From: Phymorhynchus buccinoides
Taxonomy: Eukaryota > Mollusca > Gastropoda > Neogastropoda > Raphitomidae
Length of the DNA stretch: 64,000 bases
NCBI GenBank assembly: GCA_017654935.2
Contig: CM065697.1
Location: 47,062,763 to 47,126,762, forward strand
Direction: 5' to 3'
The notes beneath the pieces are model-generated. The model did no database searches and was not told where the DNA came from. It was given only the letters and a program-made list of their open reading frames with translations. Position 1 is the stretch's first letter, and the number at the start of each line of letters is the position of its first letter. Shown here in pieces: positions 41,667 through 52,959 of the stretch. Position numbers and translations under genes: made by a program.

Positions 41667-41713
<47 letters not shown>

Positions 41714-41752
41714 GATATGAGTGTGAGTGAGTGAGTGAGTGAATATGTGTGC

Positions 41753-41790
<38 letters not shown>

Positions 41791-41870
41791 GTGCGTGTGT
41801 GTGTGTGTGTGAGTGCGCGTGCGCGCACGTGTGTGTGTGTGTGTGCGTGTGTGTGTGTCTGCCTGTATGT
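41666..41870. repeat. (AT)n, (GTGA)n and (GT)n microsatellites
   Basis: (AT)n from about 41668 to 41712, GAGT units to 41740, then GT tracts with CG interruptions. Cruciform- and Z-DNA-prone. Confidence 0.95.
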
Positions 41871-42375
41871 ATATTGGTTTTCTGAAAACCATCTGGTAGA
41901 TTTTTTTTTCCAGTTTGGAACAGGGTTCGACACCCCCTTCCTAAAGGTCCCCGGTTTCAGTTTTGATGACCCTGCCAACCTTGACCTAGAAGTTTGACAC
42001 TGAAAAAGTAAATTTCTTGTAGGAGCCATGTGCATAGTTATATTTATGGAGCTATGATCTCCAAAACTACTAGTAGGCATATTGCCGTATGGTAATTTTA
42101 ACAGTGATGCACATTTTTGGACCCCTAATCGGACAATGCGTCCTGCTCAGCATCATCAATAAAACAAATGTCCCGTACTTGCTGTTTCAAAAGGACGCGA
42201 GATAATACTGCCCCAAACGATTAAACGCCATACAAATGCGCAGCAAGTTATTAATGTAAAATTTAGCAAAATATCCTTTGTACAACAATGTGGATTACGA
42301 AAAATAAATACCACCACCACCACACAACCACCCCCTCTTCATAAGCAGTCATCAAATGAGCAGCTTATGACGCAT

Positions 42376-42452
42376 ATTTCACCTCCAGGGGGCAGTCTGG
42401 GCGTAGCCAGTAGCCTACTGGTTTGGCTGCCCCCCCTGGCGGTGAAATCAGC
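42376..42452. repeat. Hairpin-forming inverted repeat
   Basis: TTTCACCTCCAGGGGGCAG faces CTGCCCCCCCTGGCGGTGAAA with about 35 bases between. It may be a small fold-back element; no second copy was seen. Confidence 0.6.
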
Positions 42453-42623
42453 GTCCTTAAACCATTTAATCACACACTGTTCAAGCAAAAGAAGATTATG
42501 TGCTGTCTGCCTTCTTACAAAAGTAATAGGACGCAAGTCTGCGTCAACAGTAATACAACCGGACCCCCTGGGGTCAAGACAATAATTATGACATTTGCAA
42601 TTTTAATAGGTTATTGGCCGAAA

Positions 42624-42626
<3 letters not shown>

Positions 42627-42698
<72 letters not shown>
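42627..42698. repeat. (GA)n microsatellite
   Basis: Uninterrupted GA of about 70 bp. Confidence 0.95.
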
Positions 42699-42699
<1 letters not shown>

Positions 42700-42723
42700 C
42701 CCACACGTACTTTTTGAACTTAA

Positions 42724-42845
42724 AGACCCTCCACGTCACGTGTCACATTCCCTCTTATGCTTGAAATATTTCTTTAGATTTCTTACCAGCTAAAAGAGGG
42801 AAAAACACGTGATAACCATGCTTTTCACACGTGATGTGGTGGGTC
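42724..42845. mobile_element. TTAA-flanked short inverted-repeat element
   Basis: TTAA at 42720-42723 and 42846-42849. The left end AGACCCTCCACGTCACGTGT and the reverse complement of the right end, AGACCCACCACATCACGTGT, differ at two positions. Copies or fragments are at 4254-4478 and 7940-7985. Confidence 0.7.
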
Positions 42846-42914
42846 TTAACCATTTTACTTCTAACCATAAATTGCATGCGACACGCACACGCACAAACAC
42901 GCAAAAAACCAGCA

Positions 42915-42990
42915 TCTTGTGGGCATTGCCTCCAGTATTGTTCCCACCATCTTTGTATTTACAAATGCCCCACATGGCCGAAAGACCCTA
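42915..42990 (+). mobile_element. SINE family S1 fragment
   Basis: GGGCATTGCCTCCAGTATTG, TTCCCACCATCTTTGTATTT and GCCCCACATGGCCGAAAGAC match the family. Confidence 0.7.
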
Positions 42991-43049
42991 TTTTCACATT
43001 CCAACTTACCCCAAATCGGCCGTGTGTGAAACGCGACGCACACACGACA

Positions 43050-44084
43050 AAAGCCTTTGTTAGAGGACGACACACCTACCCGGCAACCTTACTGACCTCT
43101 ACACCCGCCCCCCAACCACCACCACCACCACCAACAACAACGGACTGGCCAACAATCAACAGGTTGGACCAATCACAATGCTACCTTCACACACACACAC
43201 CCACCCCCTCCCTCTCTCTCCGTCTTCGGTCAACCTGTCCGGACCAAGCCTCGGGAAAACGGGGCGTTTATCTCCCCCTACTTCACTTGCCCCTCCTCTT
43301 TGAACATACATAATTTCGATGTACTATTAAGAGAAGGGTCCCTTTTAATAGAACATCGGAACAGAGGGGGGACTGCCTCATCTTTCTCGGGTCTATCCTA
43401 CAAGGCCGATATACGTATGTCCCAAAAGAGCGCATCTCAATCATAATTCTTTAATTTCAAAATCTACGAGAAAACACAGCACATAAAATAATTCCATTTC
43501 ATAAAATCAACACACATATGCGCTTTTTCTTTAACGCCTGACGCATTGACGTGAGTGTGTATGATTCCCCTTAAATTCCCTTTCCATTAAATTCCCTAAC
43601 CCTAACTCTAACCCTAACCCAAGAAAAAGTGTTTGCATTGACGTCAGTGTATTATTTCCCTAACGTGGTGATGTGTTGAATCGTGTGGACACGCGCGCTT
43701 ATGGGATACGAGAATCTGCTATCTGCTAATAGACTAGAAAACACGCGCTCATATGGGCCATCAAAAACGCGCCTATATGGGCTATAACACGCGCTCATAT
43801 GGGCTATTCGCTGTTTGGGGAAGCTCCGATTCGGCCAACATATGTTTCAGTGCCTCTGGAGTCCATGGGTTTGTCAATTTTAACTAAATTAGGGACCCTT
43901 GCTCTCTCATAATTTACACGTCACACGCCAAGATATAATATGCCTTAATAGCATATTTTGTAAATTATATTCTCAATTCTTTTAGACTTGTAAAGCCTAA
44001 ACTTATTCTCTTATTGCGCTTATTTTTAAACATTGTGGAGAATAAAGATTGAATGTAAATAGTTGTCATGTGTCTTCAGACCAT
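43050..44084. other. Gene-free stretch with small repeats and interstitial telomere motif
   Basis: Contains a short hairpin at 43316-43357 (CGATGTACTATTAA facing TTAATAGAACATCG), CCCTAACCCTAACTCTAACC-type repeats at about 43596-43620, and four ACGCGC-TCATATGGGC-like units at 43690-43805. No convincing exon. Confidence 0.55.
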
Positions 44085-44405
44085 AATCGATTTGTAAAAC
44101 TTTATGATGTACTTTAAAAAGTGGTCCTGAAAATTTTAATCTCCCAGCTCAGGGAGCAATAGCCAAATGTTTTAATCCAACATTTTAAAACAAAAGTGTA
44201 AATATTTATAACCCAGAGTAGTCTTGTGCGAGCCATGACACCTAAAGAAAAACTTGACCTTTATTCAAGATAAAAACCATAGAATAAAAAATTAAAAAAT
44301 CATAAAAAAATATATATCTATATTTTGAGAAAATCTTTCTTTTCCACTTCCCCCTTTTCCCCAAAAGTCACAGTAATGGCTTTGCCAAGAGGACATAAAA
44401 CTAAC
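44085..44405 (-). repeat. Dispersed repeat, family A, copy 2
   Basis: Reverse complement of the blocks at 523-860: GTGGTCCTGAAAATTTTAAT, GAGTAGTCTTGTGCGAGCCA, TTGACCTTTATTCAAGATAA and AAGAGGACATAAAAC. Confidence 0.65.
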
Positions 44406-44714
44406 TTTGGTGCCTCTCTTTCAACCGGGGAGGGGTGACAACAAATAGGTTTATCGTCAGCTCGGTCCCTAGTGCTTTTTCGATTGGGACTAGCCTTGTG
44501 AAGAGGCTGTTAACTGCTTCCGGTGGACAGACGGTCCTCTTTGCGAGTCGAGGATTAAGCCTAACAGGGTAGTCTTCAGTTGTGAAAAGTTACCAGCGCA
44601 GTGCTAACACATCGAGGGCTAACTCCACATGACCCAGTGAACATCCTTTGTCCGCCTCAGCCTCGTGTTTGTTCGTTTTTCTTCCCACTGTACTAATAAC
44701 CTTTAACGCACTTT

Positions 44715-44975
44715 TAACTTTTTGAGCACCGCAGGAAGGCGGCTAGGCTCACAATGTTGTATAAGGTCATGAACGGCATGGCCACAGTCGACAACACCAG
44801 ACCGAATCCAGCACCAAGCCGTCAAAGAAGAGGACACCCAACAACTGTCCACCATCCAGTGCCGAACGGACTACAAAAGATGCTCCGTTTTCCCTCGGAC
44901 GATCAAGGACTGGAACGAGTTGCCAGTGGAGGCTATCTACTGTTTAGCTATTGTAAATACCCTCTTTAAAATAAA
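44715..44975 (+). pseudogene. LINE ORF2 C-terminal fragment
   Basis: Frames read RLTMLYKVMNGMATVD, then a basic stretch, then after a shift RTIKDWNELPVEAIY. The R-L-x-x-x-Y-K and P-R-T-I-x-x-W-N-x-L-P blocks are the standard ends of CR1/Jockey-type ORF2 proteins. An A-rich AATAAAATAAAA tail follows at 44970. Confidence 0.75.
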
Positions 44976-44989
44976 ATAAAAATTAAAAA

Positions 44990-45249
44990 TATAATTAGCT
45001 TAGGGGTTCCAGTTCCTGCCGATTCAGCATCATGCCGAGCTTCCGCTGAACGGGTCTTGGCTGGCATGGGTCACAGTAGATTAGGGTTGTTTTGTATCTG
45101 TTTTTGTTCTGTGTGCGACCTTCGGACCTCGACCAAACAGTATCAAAAATTCAAATTGTCGATTGTGGATATTAAATGGAAGAAGAACGGGTGCATGCCG
45201 ATTCGCCATTTCCCATCTCGCCACATGGCCTGGAACGCCCCTTTAGGGA
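44990..45249. other. Unassigned sequence
   Basis: Nothing recognised. A 67-codon frame is not supported by any motif. Confidence 0.4.
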
Positions 45250-45256
45250 GATTAGA

Positions 45257-45344
45257 TTAAGATTAAAATTCTAGCCCCGTCGACAACTAAGGCCATGTCA
45301 GGGCTGTCACCACGTTACATCTTGCCACGTATTAAAAAGGGATA
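45257..45344 (-). mobile_element. Short retroposon, family R1
   Basis: Core CTAGCCCCGTCGACAACTAA, CACCACGTTACATCTTGCCA and ATTAAAAAGGGAT. ATTAGAT on both sides (AGATTAGAT before, ATTAGATAAG after) suggests a short target duplication. Confidence 0.8.
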
Positions 45345-45567
45345 TTAGATAAGAGTGCTGTCAAGTAATGCCATTTCGCCATCTTAACTCCTTCACTTCA
45401 ATCCATTCCTCGCAATGAGTAACGCGTCACACGGATACCGACATACCCGCGTTCACTCAAACAGACACACACAAGGGCGAAAATGCGTTTCCGCGACCTC
45501 CTTATAAAGATAAAATCAACAGAGAGAGGTGACAGATCGTGAAACGGGGGGAGGAAAAGGGAGAGAG

Positions 45568-45570
<3 letters not shown>

Positions 45571-45656
<86 letters not shown>

Positions 45657-45889
45657 ATCGAACCAAAGAATGGAGGTGGGTAGGAGGGTATCCTGCATTA
45701 GACCAGATGGGATAATCCTTACATATTTAGGTATTAGGTACTTTATAGTCACAGAGGCGTCACTGCGAAATTTGGGTTGCTCCAACCTGGAGAGCGCGTC
45801 GTAGCCAAAGGCGCGCCACCCTTTTGTTTTGCATGAAATATTTGTGTGACTGATGAGGAAGGGGGGGGGGGGGGGGGGGGGGGGGGGGT
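45571..45889. repeat. (GA)n microsatellite and poly-G run
   Basis: (GA)n of about 80 bp at 45571-45653 and a G-run of about 30 at 45860-45889, separated by unassigned sequence. Confidence 0.9.
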
Positions 45890-46189
45890 TGACCAAATGA
45901 CAACTTTTTCGTTGCCATTGGGCCAAAATGTGCCATGAACAGTTGCAGCCTGTGTTGTATTTGCTTGAAGAGCATACTATCCTTGACCTTATCTTGGAGA
46001 AACGGAACCTCGGTTTATCCACATTTCAAATCAAAATTATCGAAACAACTTTACATTCACTTTTATCATATTTTATCGACGCACTAGATTATTAAAGAAT
46101 AAATATGTTTTGTATATAGTTTTTTTTCAATTTTAATTGACCTCACTCGATATTTTAAAGTTTTTATTAATAAAGATTACATTTTAGAT

Positions 46190-46420
46190 TGTGGTCCGAA
46201 AACTTTTAATCATAGCCCAGGGAGTAGCGTTCATTTGACAGCATGTCTCTTAACAGTTTTTACCTACCTCTTATGACTAACTGGTAGTCTTTTATGTGTG
46301 AGCCCGGAGTCATCTAACAGTAATACACTCCCTTTCCCCCTTCATTATAGGCGGTATCTAAAGTAAATTCCCAATGCCCCACATGGCCGTAAGGCCGAAG
46401 AGGGCGTAAAACCCTATTAT
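46190..46420 (-). repeat. Dispersed repeat family A, partial copy, ending in an S1-like block
   Basis: TTGTGGTCCGAAAACTTTTA and GAGCCCGGAGTCATCTAACA resemble family A in minus orientation. It ends CATGGCCGTAAGGCCGAAGA then GGGCGTAAAACCC, the same end as family S1. Confidence 0.55.
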
Positions 46421-46424
46421 CACA

Positions 46425-46535
46425 TCAACCTCGGTTTATCGTTTCATCCAAAAGACTCCACGTTCAGACCCTAAGGTCTAGTGCAAAGTCTGGGGAAAAA
46501 TCCCCTGTACCCAGATTCGAACTCGAAAGGGCGTG
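46425..46535 (-). mobile_element. tRNA-derived SINE head fragment
   Basis: On the minus strand GAGTTCGAATCTGGGTACAG resembles a tRNA box B (GGTTCGAATCC). It is followed by a body ending GGATGAAACGATAAACCGAG, a block common in tRNA-derived SINEs. Box A and the 5' end are missing. Confidence 0.55.
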
Positions 46536-46539
46536 AAAG

Positions 46540-46616
46540 AGGGAGAGGGAGGAGGGGAGAGAGTAGAGAGAGAAGGGGGGGGGAGAAAACGGGAAAGAGG
46601 AATGGGGGGAGAGAGA

Positions 46617-46700
<84 letters not shown>

Positions 46701-46759
46701 TGGGGACAAGTGACATTATCGGTCACATTAGTGGTTAGAGCCCGAAGGCTTCGACTCAA

Positions 46760-46820
<61 letters not shown>
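46540..46820. repeat. (GA)n and (CA)n microsatellites
   Basis: GA/GGA-rich to 46610, uninterrupted (GA)n to about 46694, and (CA)n at 46766-46818. Confidence 0.95.
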
Positions 46821-46869
46821 CAACCCCCACAAATGTTTCTAATGATTCAACAATAAAACTGTCTGCCTT

Positions 46870-48190
46870 CATGTTGCCGGTCATTGTACAGTGCCACTGT
46901 CATCATTCACTTTGAGTATCCTCTCCCTGATCCAAAGACGCCCCACACCCACTGCTGTTAGATATCCCAGGTAATGCCCAATGTTCAACGTTGGCGGGTC
47001 ACCGTGAAGAAGTGGCCAGCAGCGGTTTTGACCACACACTGTGAAAAGCCAGAGAAGAGCTGACCTGCCCTGGACAAAGGGACACAATCCTGCCTTCGGG
47101 GCTTCTGGCCAAACCTTTTGCTGGCGTCTCTTCTTCTTCTTAGCCATGCGTGGCCACAATCAACATGACGACAGAGACGTAGGGCTACTCGCTTTGTGAG
47201 CCGTGCCGATTGGACAACGATTACGTGGATTTCACGAGGTTCACCACGAAGAGTGGCCAGTGGCGATTGTAACACTCACCGTCGACAACAACAGCGAAGC
47301 GCTGAACGACGCTGGACAAAGGGTTGCATAGGTCCCCGGTCTTTCTCTCTTTGTATTGTTCAAGTGAGGTAGGAACTAAAAGTCACGCGGATTACGTGGG
47401 TTATGTGCCCTCGGGGGGTCTACAATCCTTATAAAAACCCTGCATAGAAGGCCAGGTCCCGCAGTATAGCCCTGAAATTTTAATCAACTTAGGAGGGTTG
47501 GTTGCTTTCACCTCAGGCCAAAAAAACCAAAGTAATATTTAATGTAACTCTTTTATATCTATTTTATCAACTATTAATTATTAATTAAACCTTTTATGAA
47601 ATTTAGACCTTTTCAAAACATCAACTTGACTTGCGCATTTTAAATTCTCCCACTACCCCATTTTCATGTTTACTGTTTGTCCACGTTTTGTATCGTCCAT
47701 TTTTTGTTGTGTCTGTTTTATGTTATTTGATAAATAACTAACCCATTACAAATGTCCCATATGTGCCCTGCCAGGACGAGAGGACGTAAAACTCTATATT
47801 TCATTCATTCCAGGTCCCGCAGTTTGAGCCACACACTCCACACACATCTCTCTTGGTGTTCAGGTGGAGAGAGAGAGAGGGGGACTGACCTCCCGACGAT
47901 TGTCGGAGTGGGAGACAAACAGGGCAGCCCCGTCACCTCTCTCTCTCTCTGGGACACCACTACAGTAAGGGCTGACCACCACACTTGGTAGTCACTGGGC
48001 ATCTCAGACGACACCAGTGCCACAGCCGATGTCCACAGCACGGATTCCCGACACCACCACGCTGTCCAGGAACACTCAGTTCTAGAGTAAGGTGAGTTAT
48101 TTTTTGCTTTGTTAAATCATGTCTTTACCCGACCATTGCCACATCGTCCTTTGCGGTTTCGTTTTTCATCACTGTTTTATTGTTTGATCG
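46870..48190. other. Unassigned region with internal partial duplication
   Basis: GGCGGGTCACCGTGAAGAAG then TGGCCAGCAGCGG (near 46994) resembles GGTTCACCACGAAGAGTGGC then CAGTGGCG (near 47238). Both are followed within 75-95 bases by CTGGACAAAGGG. An S1-like end (GAGAGGACGTAAAAC) is at 47778-47792. No exon is convincing, although minus-strand frames are open over the duplication. Confidence 0.4.
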
Positions 48191-48204
48191 TTACTGAGGA
48201 ATTT

Positions 48205-48652
48205 TGAATACGGAATTGTATATGGCATCCTAACCTAAAAAGACAACCAATATCATTTGAAAAAGTTCAGAGAAGAGCCACGAAATTAGTTAAAGCATGT
48301 ACAAATATCTTATGAGGAACGTTTAGACGTTCTAAAATTATCATCTGTAAAAGGAAGAAAGCTTAGACGGGATCTAATTCAAGAATATAAAATTGTACAT
48401 CATCTTTATGATGTAAATTTTAATGACTTTTTCATGAAAAGTACAAAGATAAAGCAAGAAATAGTGATGGCAAGTTGTTTCTTAACAGATCCAATACTAA
48501 CACCCGCAAACTGGGTTTTTTACTAACCGTGTTGTTCAGATGTGGAATAATCTACCAATTAACATAAGGAATGCACCTAACATTAATGAACTCAAAAATC
48601 TTTTGGACGAAAACCCAAATTTGAAAACAAAATTTAAAAGTTTTGATGAATA
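48205..48652 (+). pseudogene. LINE ORF2 C-terminal fragment
   Basis: Frames read YEERLDVLKLSSVKGRKLRR, then DLIQEYKIVHHLYDV, and after a frameshift VVQMWNNLPINIRNAPNINE, then FDE and a stop at 48652. These blocks, in this order, end L2/CR1-type ORF2 proteins. Upstream parts are missing. Confidence 0.8.
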
Positions 48653-48723
48653 AACAAGGCCATTCCTAAAAGAAAACCTTGATTAGTTTTAGTTTAAGGA
48701 GATGCAAACCACTTTATAAATAA

Positions 48724-48883
48724 TGAAAATAGGGTTTTACGCCCTCTTCGGCCTTGTGGGGCATTTGTAAATACATAGATGGTGGGAACAGTACTGGACG
48801 CAATGTCCGGAGGCAGTGCTAAACCAGTAAAGTCCCGATTTTTGAATAATACAGATATGTGTAGCAGTAACCACGCCTCGTAA
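48724..48883 (-). mobile_element. SINE family S1 with 10-bp target duplication
   Basis: TTATAAATAA flanks the insert (48714-48723 and 48884-48893). The body has GGTGGGAACAGTACTGGACG and CCAGTAAAGTCCCGATTTTT. It sits 70 bp behind a LINE end. Confidence 0.8.
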
Positions 48884-49169
48884 TTATAAATAACACAAAT
48901 AGCCCTCTATCTACCTACCTACCTGCAGCCACATGTCACGTGACGGGTCAGTTCTAGGCAAACTGGTACTTTAGTCACCCGCCGCTAAATGTTCGCATTA
49001 ACAATGTCCACGGAGAAGAAACATTCAGTCGTTCGTGGGAAAGGGATCAGCCTAGGACTATGTTCTTTTAAATGAAGGAAGCAGACGTTGAGAAGCAGGG
49101 TGTAAGCATGACGGGGTGACTAACGTGCAAGGTTGCCTAGTGTAACTTAACGGGGCGGAGATTTGGTGT

Positions 49170-49848
49170 ACACCACTAGGTAGGCCCATCACAATTTGTT
49201 CTTTGTGTACACCGCTAGGTAGGCCCATCACAATTTGTTCTTTGTGTACACCACTAGGTAGACCCATCGCAATTTGTTCTTTGTGTACACCGCTAGGTAG
49301 GCCCATCACAATTTGTTCTTTGTGTACACCACTAGGTAGGCCCATCACAATTTGTTCTTTGTGTACACCGCTAGGTAGGCCCATCGCAATTTGTTCTTTG
49401 TGTACACCGCTAGGTAGGCCCATCACAATTTGTTCTTTGTGTACACCGCTAGGTAGACCCATCACAATTTGTTCTTTGTGTACACCACTAGGTAGGCCCA
49501 TCACAATTTGTTCTTTGTGTACACCACTAGGTAGGCCCATCACAATTTGTTCTTTGTGTACACCACTAGGTAGGCCCATCACAATTTGTTCTTTGTGTAC
49601 ACCACTAGGTAGGCCCATCACAATTTGTTCTTTGTGTACACCACTAGGTAGGCCCATCACAATTTGTTCTTTGTGTACACCACTAGGTAGGCCCATCACA
49701 ATTTGTTCTTTGTGTACACCACTAGGTAGGCCCATCACAATTTGTGCTTTGTGTACACCACTAGGTAGGCCCATCACAATTTGTTCTTTGTGTACACCAC
49801 TAGGTAGGCCTATCTCAATTTTCATTCGGTGTACATTACTACTAGTTA
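49170..49848. repeat. 39-bp satellite block
   Basis: About 17 units of TGTACACCACTAGGTAGGCC plus CATCACAATTTGTTCTTTG. CACTAGG and CGCTAGG variants are interspersed. Long frames are open on both strands only because 39 is divisible by three. Confidence 0.97.
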
Positions 49849-49935
49849 AGATTAAGATTAAAATTATAGCCCCGTCGACAACTAAGGCCATGTCAGGGCT
49901 GTCACCACGTTGAATCTTACCACGTATTAAAAGGG
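49849..49935 (-). mobile_element. Short retroposon R1 inside the satellite
   Basis: Core ATAGCCCCGTCGACAACTAA between ACATTACTACTAG and ACATTACTAG of the array, so the target was a satellite unit. Confidence 0.85.
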
Positions 49936-51560
49936 ACATTACTAGGTAGGCCTATCTCAATTTTCTTTTGGTGTTCACAATGTAGGCCTATCTCAATTTG
50001 CTTTTGGTGTTCACGACAAGGTAGGCCTATCTCAATTATCTCAATTTGTTCGTTGTGTACATGACAAGGTAGGCCTATCTCAATTTGCTTTTGGTGTACA
50101 CCACTAGGTAGGCCCATCACAATTTGCTCTGTGTACACCACTAGGTAGGCCAATCACAATTTGCTCTGTGTACACCACTAGGTAGGCCCATCACAATTTG
50201 CTCTGTGTACACCACTAGGTAGGCCCATCACAATTTGCTCTGTGTACACCACTAGGTAGGCCCATCACAATTTGCTCTGTGTACACCACTAGGTAGGCCA
50301 ATCACAATTTGCTCTGTGTACACCACTAGGTAGGCCCATCACAATTTGCTCTGTGTACACCACTAGGTAGGCCCATCACAATTTGCTCTGTGTACACCAC
50401 TAGGTAGGCCCATCACAATTTGCTCTGTGTACACCACTAGGTAGGCCCATCACAATTTGCTTTTGGTGTACACCACTAGGTAGGCTTATCACAATTATCT
50501 CAATTTGCTTTTGGTGTACATTACTAGGTAGGCCCATCTCAATTTGCTTTTGGTGTGTTCAAAGGTAGGCCTATCTCAATTTGTTCTTTGTGTACACCAC
50601 TAGGTAGGCCCATCACAATTTGCTCTGTGTACACCACTAGGTAGGCCTATCACAATTTGCTCTCTGTGTACACCACTAGGTAGGCCCATCACAATTTGCT
50701 CTGCGTACACCACTAGGTAGGCCCATCACAATTTGCTTTTGGTGTACACCACTAAGTAGGCCTATCTCAATTTGCTATGTGTACACCACTAGGTAGGCCC
50801 ATCACAATTTGCTCTGTGTACACCACTAGGTAGGCCTATCTCAATTTGCTTTTGTGTACACCACTAGGTAGGCCCATCACAATTTGTTCTTTGTGTACAC
50901 CACTAGGTAGGCCCATCACAATTTGCTCTGTGTACACCACTAGGTAGGCCTATCTCAATTTGCTTTTGGTGTTCACAAGGTAGGCCTATCTCAATTTGCT
51001 TTTGGTGTTAACGACAAGGTAGGCCTATCTCAATTTGCTTTTGGTGTTCACGACAAGGTAGGCCCATCTCAATTTGCTTTTGGTGTTCCCAAGGTAGGCC
51101 TATCTCAATTTGCTTTTGGTGTTCCCAAGGTAGGCCCATCTCAATTTGCTTTTGGTGTTCCCAAGGTAGGCCTATCTCAATTTGCTTTTGGTGTACATTA
51201 CTAGGTAGGCCCATCTCAATTTGTTCTTTGTGTACATTACTAGGTAGGCCCATCTCAATTTGTTCTTTGTGTACATGACAAGGTAGATCTCAATTATGTC
51301 AATTTGCTCTTTGTGTGCATGAAAAGGCAGGCCTATCTCAATTTTCTCTTTGTGTACATTACTAGGTTAAAATTAAGATTAAAATTATAGCCCCGTCGAC
51401 AACTAAGGCCATGTCAGGGCTAACACCATGTTGAATCTTACCACGTATTAAAAAGGGACATGCGTATCTCAATTTGCTTTTGGTGTACATGACAAGGTAG
51501 ACCCATCTCAATTTGCTCGTTGTGTACATGACAAGGTAGGCCTATCTCAATTCACGGAGG
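49936..51560. repeat. 37-bp and degenerate satellite block
   Basis: Units TGTACACCACTAGGTAGGCC plus CATCACAATTTGCTCTG dominate 50095-50450. Variants with GTGTTCACGACAAGG and TTTGCTTTTGG follow to 51560. Interrupted by the retroposon at 51369-51459. Confidence 0.95.
51369..51459 (-). mobile_element. Second short retroposon R1 inside the satellite
   Basis: Core ATAGCCCCGTCGACAACTAA and ACCACGTATTAAAAAGGGAC. A deletion or change (GGGCTAACACCATG) distinguishes it from the first. Confidence 0.85.
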
Positions 51561-51613
51561 AGACATTCGGACATATATTTTCTGCGTGACATAGACAAAC
51601 GTACCAAAATGAA

Positions 51614-51766
51614 ATGCCTCCAACGGAGGCCGAAATTGAGGAGGAGGAGAAAAGACTGGAAGAACAAAGAATACATGAAAGTATTAGAAATGCTGGAACG
51701 ATGATCATAACCAACACTCAAAATGACTCAGACGATGATCATGATGACACCGACATACTGTCATGA
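51614..51766 (+). CDS. Small acidic open frame, possible terminal exon
   Basis: Fifty codons from ATG: MPPTEAEIEEEEKRLEEQRI, a polar middle, and an Asp-rich end (DSDDDHDD) before TGA. The first half could be a short charged helix. TTTTCTGCGTGACATAG just upstream resembles a splice acceptor. The composition looks protein-like, but an overlapping Arg/Lys-rich frame is also open, and no family is recognised. Confidence 0.25.
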   Translation: MPPTEAEIEEEEKRLEEQRIHESIRNAGTMIITNTQNDSDDDHDDTDILS

Positions 51767-51997
51767 ATGGTGAATGTGTGTGTGTATGTTGTAACTTTTC
51801 AAATTTCCACCATTGTGTCTACTTGGAGACCTGCATGCCTGCGACCTTTTCAAGCTTTTTGTTGGCGCTTTCGCTCGTTTAATTTTCTTGTTGGCTAGTG
51901 AGTTTAGCCTAAATTTATTATTCTCCAACTTTGGAGATTTGGCTTCAGTGTAAGTTTAATGGAAAACTTTGGCTAAAAAATGGCTGGCGGCGAAAGG

Positions 51998-52135
51998 GTT
52001 AATAGCTCTGGTCTAAATACAGATTAAAGGTCCCGTAACTTATTACCCATAGGGTCATTGGTTTAGTATTTACTGTGTCTAGGCCAAGTGTTGGAAGGCA
52101 GATCCGAGCAATGTCCTTCTCCTGCCTTTTCTTTT
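51998..52135 (-). mobile_element. 5'-truncated SINE, family S2
   Basis: TTAAAGGTCCCGTAACTTAT, GGGTCATTGGTTTAGTATTT and ACTGTGTCTAGG match the 3' part of the fuller copy at 52350-52645. Confidence 0.7.
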
Positions 52136-52349
52136 GTACATATTTAAATATATTATGTAGCCACTCTTTTGTGTCAGTGTGTTTAAAGGCATGACAACTG
52201 ATCCCACAGATCGGGTCTTGCTAGTCAGAAAATTGCTGCCTTGCAGTGGCTCTCACAAGAGGGAAGAAAGAAGGGTTGAACTATCTGTGTGGCAAGCAGT
52301 GATTCCAATGATGGTGCACACCTGGCCGTGCCTTTGTATATGCCGGCTG

Positions 52350-52645
52350 TGGGTTTAATGGCTGTGGTCTAACTGCAGGTTAAAGGCCCCATAACTTATT
52401 AGCCACAAGGTCACCAATTTAATACTTGCTGTGTCTAGGGCTACTGTTGAAAGGCAGAGTCCAGCTGTGGCCTTCTGTCTTTTACACCTCGCCCCTTCCC
52501 CAAACAGTAAATCAAGAAAATGTTTACACCTGGATGAAGTGATGAAATGGGAGTAAAGTATCTTTCCCAAGGACACAACACAGAACCAAACAGGATCTGA
52601 ATATCCAATCTGACGTGGGCTCAAACTGCTCGGCTATGGTACCTT
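52350..52645 (-). mobile_element. tRNA-derived SINE, family S2, near full length
   Basis: On the minus strand it begins TAGCCGAGCAGTTTGAGCCC, similar to a pol III box A. A degenerate box B follows (GGATATTCAGATCCTG), then TTGTGTCCTTGGGAAAGATA and CATCCAGGTGTAAAC, a conserved central block seen in many invertebrate SINEs, and a 3' part ending ACCACAGCCATTAAACCC. It would be transcribed by RNA polymerase III if active. Confidence 0.7.
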
Positions 52646-52959
52646 CTTTTAATTGTCAAGGTTTAGAACAACCACCCCCACCCCACCCCTCCCACGCTGT
52701 AAATGTTACACAAAAAGACGGATGTTTTTTATAATATATTTCTTTACTGTATTATCAATCATATTGTGGGGCGCGGGGGTCTCAGTCTGGGGAAGGAGTG
52801 TCACAAAAGTATTCTGAATAAATATGGTAGGCTTGTTGATGATGTTTAATGTACAGATTACTCTTAAGCTGATCTCAAAACCAAAATGAGAAAACAGGCA
52901 TGGGTGAAATTAATCCACTTTCAGTGTACACATAATTCCGTAAAGACTGAATTTAGATA

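Noticed and set aside
41900..41945. tRNA-like box B (GGGTTCGACACCCCC)
   Set aside because: No box A at the right distance and no acceptor stem can be formed.
46985..47275. 96-codon minus frame over the 47-kb duplication
   Set aside because: The duplicated halves are not kept in frame relative to each other, and no family match was recognised.
49058..49939. 293-codon minus frame and 236-codon plus frame with 13-residue repeats
   Set aside because: Produced by the 39-bp satellite; both strands are open at once and the array is interrupted by retroposons.
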